From the NCBI RefSeq assembly GCF_900100385.1, contig NZ_FNFC01000009.1, positions 1 through 64,000 of the forward strand: DNA of 64,000 nucleotides, in the 5' to 3' direction. The number at the start of each line of letters is the position of its first letter. The stretch's first letter is position 1. Shown one piece after another: positions 61,753-64,000 of the stretch. The translations under genes and the position numbers were made by a program. The notes beneath the pieces were generated by a model. It was not told the origin of the DNA. It ran no database searches and saw only the letters and a list, made by a program, of their open reading frames with translations. The stretch is from Halovenus aranensis. GTDB taxonomy: Archaea; Halobacteriota; Halobacteria; Halobacteriales; Haloarculaceae.

Positions 61753-62241
61753 TTACTCGTCGGGACTCGTTCGCACCCATTCCCGGAGAGAAAATCGCTC
61801 GAAGTCGGTCTCCTCGCGCAGCTCCCACTCCTCGTCGTCCCACTCCGGATAGTAGCTGTCGCCGTCGTACTCGCCGTGGACGCGGCTGAGCACCATCCGG
61901 TCGAGATGGGGCTGGAACAGGGCATAAATCGCGCCGCCGCCGAGGACGTAGACCCGGCTGGCGTCGTGTTTGCGTGCGCGGTCGAGTGTCCCCTCGACGC
62001 CGTCGACGTGGACTGCCGTTTCGGCGTCGAAACTGCGTTCGCTCCGGCTCAGCACGAACTGGGCCGAACCGGGCAAGTCCTCGCGCATCGACTCGAAGGT
62101 CCTCCGGCCGAGAACAACCGGGTGGTCGGCGACGCGACGCCTGTACTGGGCCTTGTCGGCGGGGATGCTCGGCCAGGGGAGCGCCCCGTCGTCTCCGATA
62201 ACACCGTTGTCTGCGACCGCAGCTACCGAGACGAGTTCCAT
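61753..62241 (-). CDS. folA: Dihydrofolate reductase
   Basis: This 162-residue enzyme reduces dihydrofolate with NADPH. Recognisable parts are [38 protein letters not shown] and [14 protein letters not shown]. The protein is short but complete for an archaeal DHFR. Haloarchaeal DHFR is needed for thymidylate synthesis. It works with the dihydropteroate synthase encoded at 18190. It starts at the ATG at 62241. Confidence 0.94.
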   Translation of the reverse strand: MELVSVAAVADNGVIGDDGALPWPSIPADKAQYRRRVADHPVVLGRRTFESMREDLPGSAQFVLSRSERSFDAETAVHVDGVEGTLDRARKHDASRVYVLGGGAIYALFQPHLDRMVLSRVHGEYDGDSYYPEWDDEEWELREETDFERFSLREWVRTSPDE

Positions 62242-62309
62242 AGCTCGGCAGACGTGTTCGAGGTGAATAGCAGTTTCTTCCTGCGGTCGATAGCCGGGGC
62301 TGTGGCGTC

Positions 62310-62963
62310 TTATGCCTCCGGGTCGAACGCGTCGTAGACGGAGTTCTCGACCAGCGTCTTCACGCCTTTGCGGAGACGAATCGAGGCCGCCTGTGTCGTG
62401 ATGTCGAGTTTCTCGCCGAGTTCCTGGAGCGTCGTCTCGCGTGGTACCTCGAAGTAACCGGTCTTGAGCCCCTCCCAGATGATTTCGAGCTGTTTCTGTG
62501 TTAGGCCGAACGCCTCCTCGGACATGTGGAATGTGCCGTCGCGCATCACCGTTATCTCGGTCTCGATTGGCTCCTCGGAGATGGTATCCCAGAACTCGGT
62601 AAACGACGCCTTATCGGGGAAGCTCATCTTCGTATACCAGCAGGAATTCATATTCTGTGCGTTGAGGTGAACGCCGCCGGCGTTGACCGCCGCATTGTAC
62701 ACCCGCTCGTCGACCGTCCCCGACCCCACGTAGATATGATACAGCGTCCGGCTGTCTTCCTGGAGAATCGTCTGCAACGTCTCGACGTGCTGGTCTGCAT
62801 GTGCACGCGCCTCGAAGCGCTCGGTGTTGCCACGGACCGAACAGGTGAGCCGGAGCGGAAAACGGCTGGTCGCGGTGAGATGGCTAATATTGACCTTGAT
62901 ATCCGGGTACGTGTCCCGTATATCAGAGAGAACATCTCTGTTGTTTATGAACTCTACGTACAT
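62310..62963 (-). CDS. Bat-type HTH_10 transcriptional regulator
   Basis: This 217-residue protein has the C-terminal HTH_10 module typical of the bacterioopsin activator family ([40 protein letters not shown]). The N-terminal part (about 1-150) is an unknown input domain with alternating strands ([17 protein letters not shown]). No PAS or GAF domain is evident. It may control a nearby gene, but a target cannot be named. Confidence 0.9.
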   Translation of the reverse strand: MYVEFINNRDVLSDIRDTYPDIKVNISHLTATSRFPLRLTCSVRGNTERFEARAHADQHVETLQTILQEDSRTLYHIYVGSGTVDERVYNAAVNAGGVHLNAQNMNSCWYTKMSFPDKASFTEFWDTISEEPIETEITVMRDGTFHMSEEAFGLTQKQLEIIWEGLKTGYFEVPRETTLQELGEKLDITTQAASIRLRKGVKTLVENSVYDAFDPEA

Positions 62964-63060
62964 GCGTTCCTGTTGCGCTGTAGTTGCAAGTATGTTCCCC
63001 TGACTCGCTTAGACAGCCAGAACGGATAGATAACTCGAACTGTCTCACCGGAGGCGAACG

Positions 63061-63585
63061 CTACCACGTCAGCTCGAAGGCCGCCTGTTCGTCCGGGCCT
63101 GGTGAGGTTTCCGAGAGGTCGACAGAGCCGTCAGACAGTTGCCGCCCTGCGCCCAGAAACACACCCTTGAAATTCTCCAGCGGATACGGCGCGCCCTGTT
63201 TGATGCCGATGCGAGCGCTGTGGTCTCCCGTCTCCTCGACGACGTACCCACCCTCGTAGCCGCCACGGTGGGCATCTCTGTCGGCCTCGACGATAAACTG
63301 TAGCCCGTCGGCGACTGTCTCGATGTGGTCCGGCCACGGGGCAGCTTTTGCCTGCTCGATACCGGCTTCGGTGATAGTCTTGCTCCCGACCTCGTCTTTG
63401 ACCTGGTCCATCGCTTTCGCGTAGTTTAGCGCATCGTGCCAGGAATTCTCGGAGATGCTGTCTACGTCGAGGTCGTTCTCAGCGAACATCTTCCTCGTCT
63501 TTCGTTCAAACACTGGCGAAACTTTGCCAGTACTCTCTACAAACGCGAGAATGTACCGGCCAACTATCTCAGTTCCCTGTTGCAT
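63061..63585 (-). CDS. Haloarchaeal hypothetical protein (HNOB-like size)
   Basis: This 174-residue protein starts MQQGTEIVGRYILAFVEST. It has a helical first half (FERKTRKMFAENDLDVDSIS) and a beta-rich second half (GVFLGAGRQ and following). The pattern is reminiscent of H-NOX or V4R-type ligand-binding proteins, but I cannot see a clear heme ligand, so I do not assign it. ATGs at 63594 and 63612 are also in frame. It stands alone between two minus-strand genes. Confidence 0.7.
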   Translation of the reverse strand: MQQGTEIVGRYILAFVESTGKVSPVFERKTRKMFAENDLDVDSISENSWHDALNYAKAMDQVKDEVGSKTITEAGIEQAKAAPWPDHIETVADGLQFIVEADRDAHRGGYEGGYVVEETGDHSARIGIKQGAPYPLENFKGVFLGAGRQLSDGSVDLSETSPGPDEQAAFELTW

Positions 63586-63769
63586 GCATCTCATACTCCG
63601 AGGGTATGTCATTTAAACTGCCATTTTTAATACTAAACTATAGCTGTGAAAACATGTTTGCTTCGATGGAGATGACAGTTAGGGCGTACGAATTCCTCGC
63701 AGACAGACCTCGGACACGCCACGGACCACCAGTGAACGAGTCACCGAACCGCCGTGTCGCTGAAGACTG

Positions 63770-64000
63770 TCAGTCGTCGGTGTTCACCTCGGTCTCGGAG
63801 TCGGCCTGGAGGCCGCTGCTGGACTCGCTTTGCTCGGTGCTGGCGGCACCTGTCTCGTCGACAGCGTCGTCATCGATAACGCCTTCGGCCCACCGACCGA
63901 GACTGAACCAGAAAGCGGCCAGCAAGAACGTCACGAAGGCACCGATGGCAAAGGAGGCCCAGACGCCGATGACGCCGAGGTCGAGCGCGGCAATCTGGAG
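63770..64000 (-). CDS. C-terminus of a MATE-like transporter (partial)
   Basis: The last 76 residues of a minus-strand gene are visible; the rest lies beyond the right edge. One membrane helix (ALDLGVIGVWASFAIGAFVT and on) ends near LGRWAEG, followed by an acidic Ser/Thr/Glu-rich tail ending VNTDD. This layout fits the last helix and tail of a MATE multidrug/sodium antiporter, but other polytopic transporters would look similar. Confidence 0.55.
   Translation of the reverse strand, partial: LQIAALDLGVIGVWASFAIGAFVTFLLAAFWFSLGRWAEGVIDDDAVDETGAASTEQSESSSGLQADSETEVNTDD

Overview
The window is about 64 kb of chromosome from an extremely halophilic archaeon (class Halobacteria). The evidence is the high G+C content, very acidic Asp/Glu-rich proteins with few Lys, many GTG starts, leaderless promoters (a TTTATA-like box 24-30 nt before the start codon), several haloarchaea-restricted small proteins, a CetZ tubulin, archaeal Nob1, TrmB and bat-type HTH regulators, and secreted proteins with Tat signals or PGF-CTERM-like tails. 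The genus cannot be fixed from the sequence alone; a Haloarcula-like lineage is a guess. I found no rRNA, tRNA or CRISPR array.

Layout. 1-9.3 kb: a truncated cell-surface protein with a duplicated esterase-like module, an SDR oxidoreductase, several small conserved haloarchaeal proteins, a YkgJ cysteine-cluster protein, a TRAM protein, two HTH genes and an SPFH/stomatin protein. 9.5-15.8 kb: TrmB regulator, endonuclease III, PAS histidine kinase, two metabolic enzymes, an S10-like protein and a ferredoxin. 15.9-20.5 kb: a DUF-type protein, CoA-type Nudix, dihydropteroate synthase and a GT81-type glycosyltransferase. 20.5-23.5 kb: a UbiA/lycopene-cyclase fusion whose 3' tail lies antisense to a membrane-protein gene, followed by a solo tnpB (IS1341-type) element. 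23.6-31.6 kb: housekeeping and membrane genes including nob1, a CAAX protease homologue, a membrane-tethered winged-helix protein and a class III aminotransferase. 31.6-42.5 kb: a region rich in secreted proteins and decay, with a Tat-exported seven-repeat protein, a Ski2-like helicase, an internally deleted methyltransferase pseudogene, a subtilase with a beta-helix, and a frameshifted glycerophosphodiesterase. 42.6-47 kb: GAF histidine kinase, polyphosphate kinase with an N-terminal C2H2 zinc finger, and an ApaH-like phosphatase. 47-54 kb: transporter, a stem-loop array, cupin, zinc-ribbon HTH regulator, amine-oxidase-like flavoprotein, M28 peptidase and a CrcB pair. 54-64 kb: CetZ, a phosphodiesterase-family protein, heme genes hemH-hemG, a soluble chemotaxis-type transducer, hisA, 2H phosphoesterase, dihydrofolate reductase, a bat-type regulator, and the end of a MATE-like transporter.

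Genes that plausibly work together: hemH-hemG (last heme steps); folP-type synthase and folA (folate, at separate sites); the crcB pair (dual-subunit fluoride channel); hsp20 with a zinc-ribbon gene (4-nt overlap); nob1 behind a PRC-barrel gene; and a possible phosphate/polyphosphate cluster (GDPD remnant, GAF kinase, ppk1, ApaH-like phosphatase) with two phased palindromes in front of ppk1.

The most unusual items are the canonical C2H2 finger fused to PPK1, the 3+3+1 super-repeat Tat protein, the two secreted proteins sharing a PGF-CTERM-like tail, the 9-bp inverted repeat bracketing the TATA box of the dihydropteroate synthase gene, the twin ACCGGT palindromes, and the stem-loop array at 48.1-48.2 kb. 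Family names and DUF numbers are given from memory of the families; no database search was possible.
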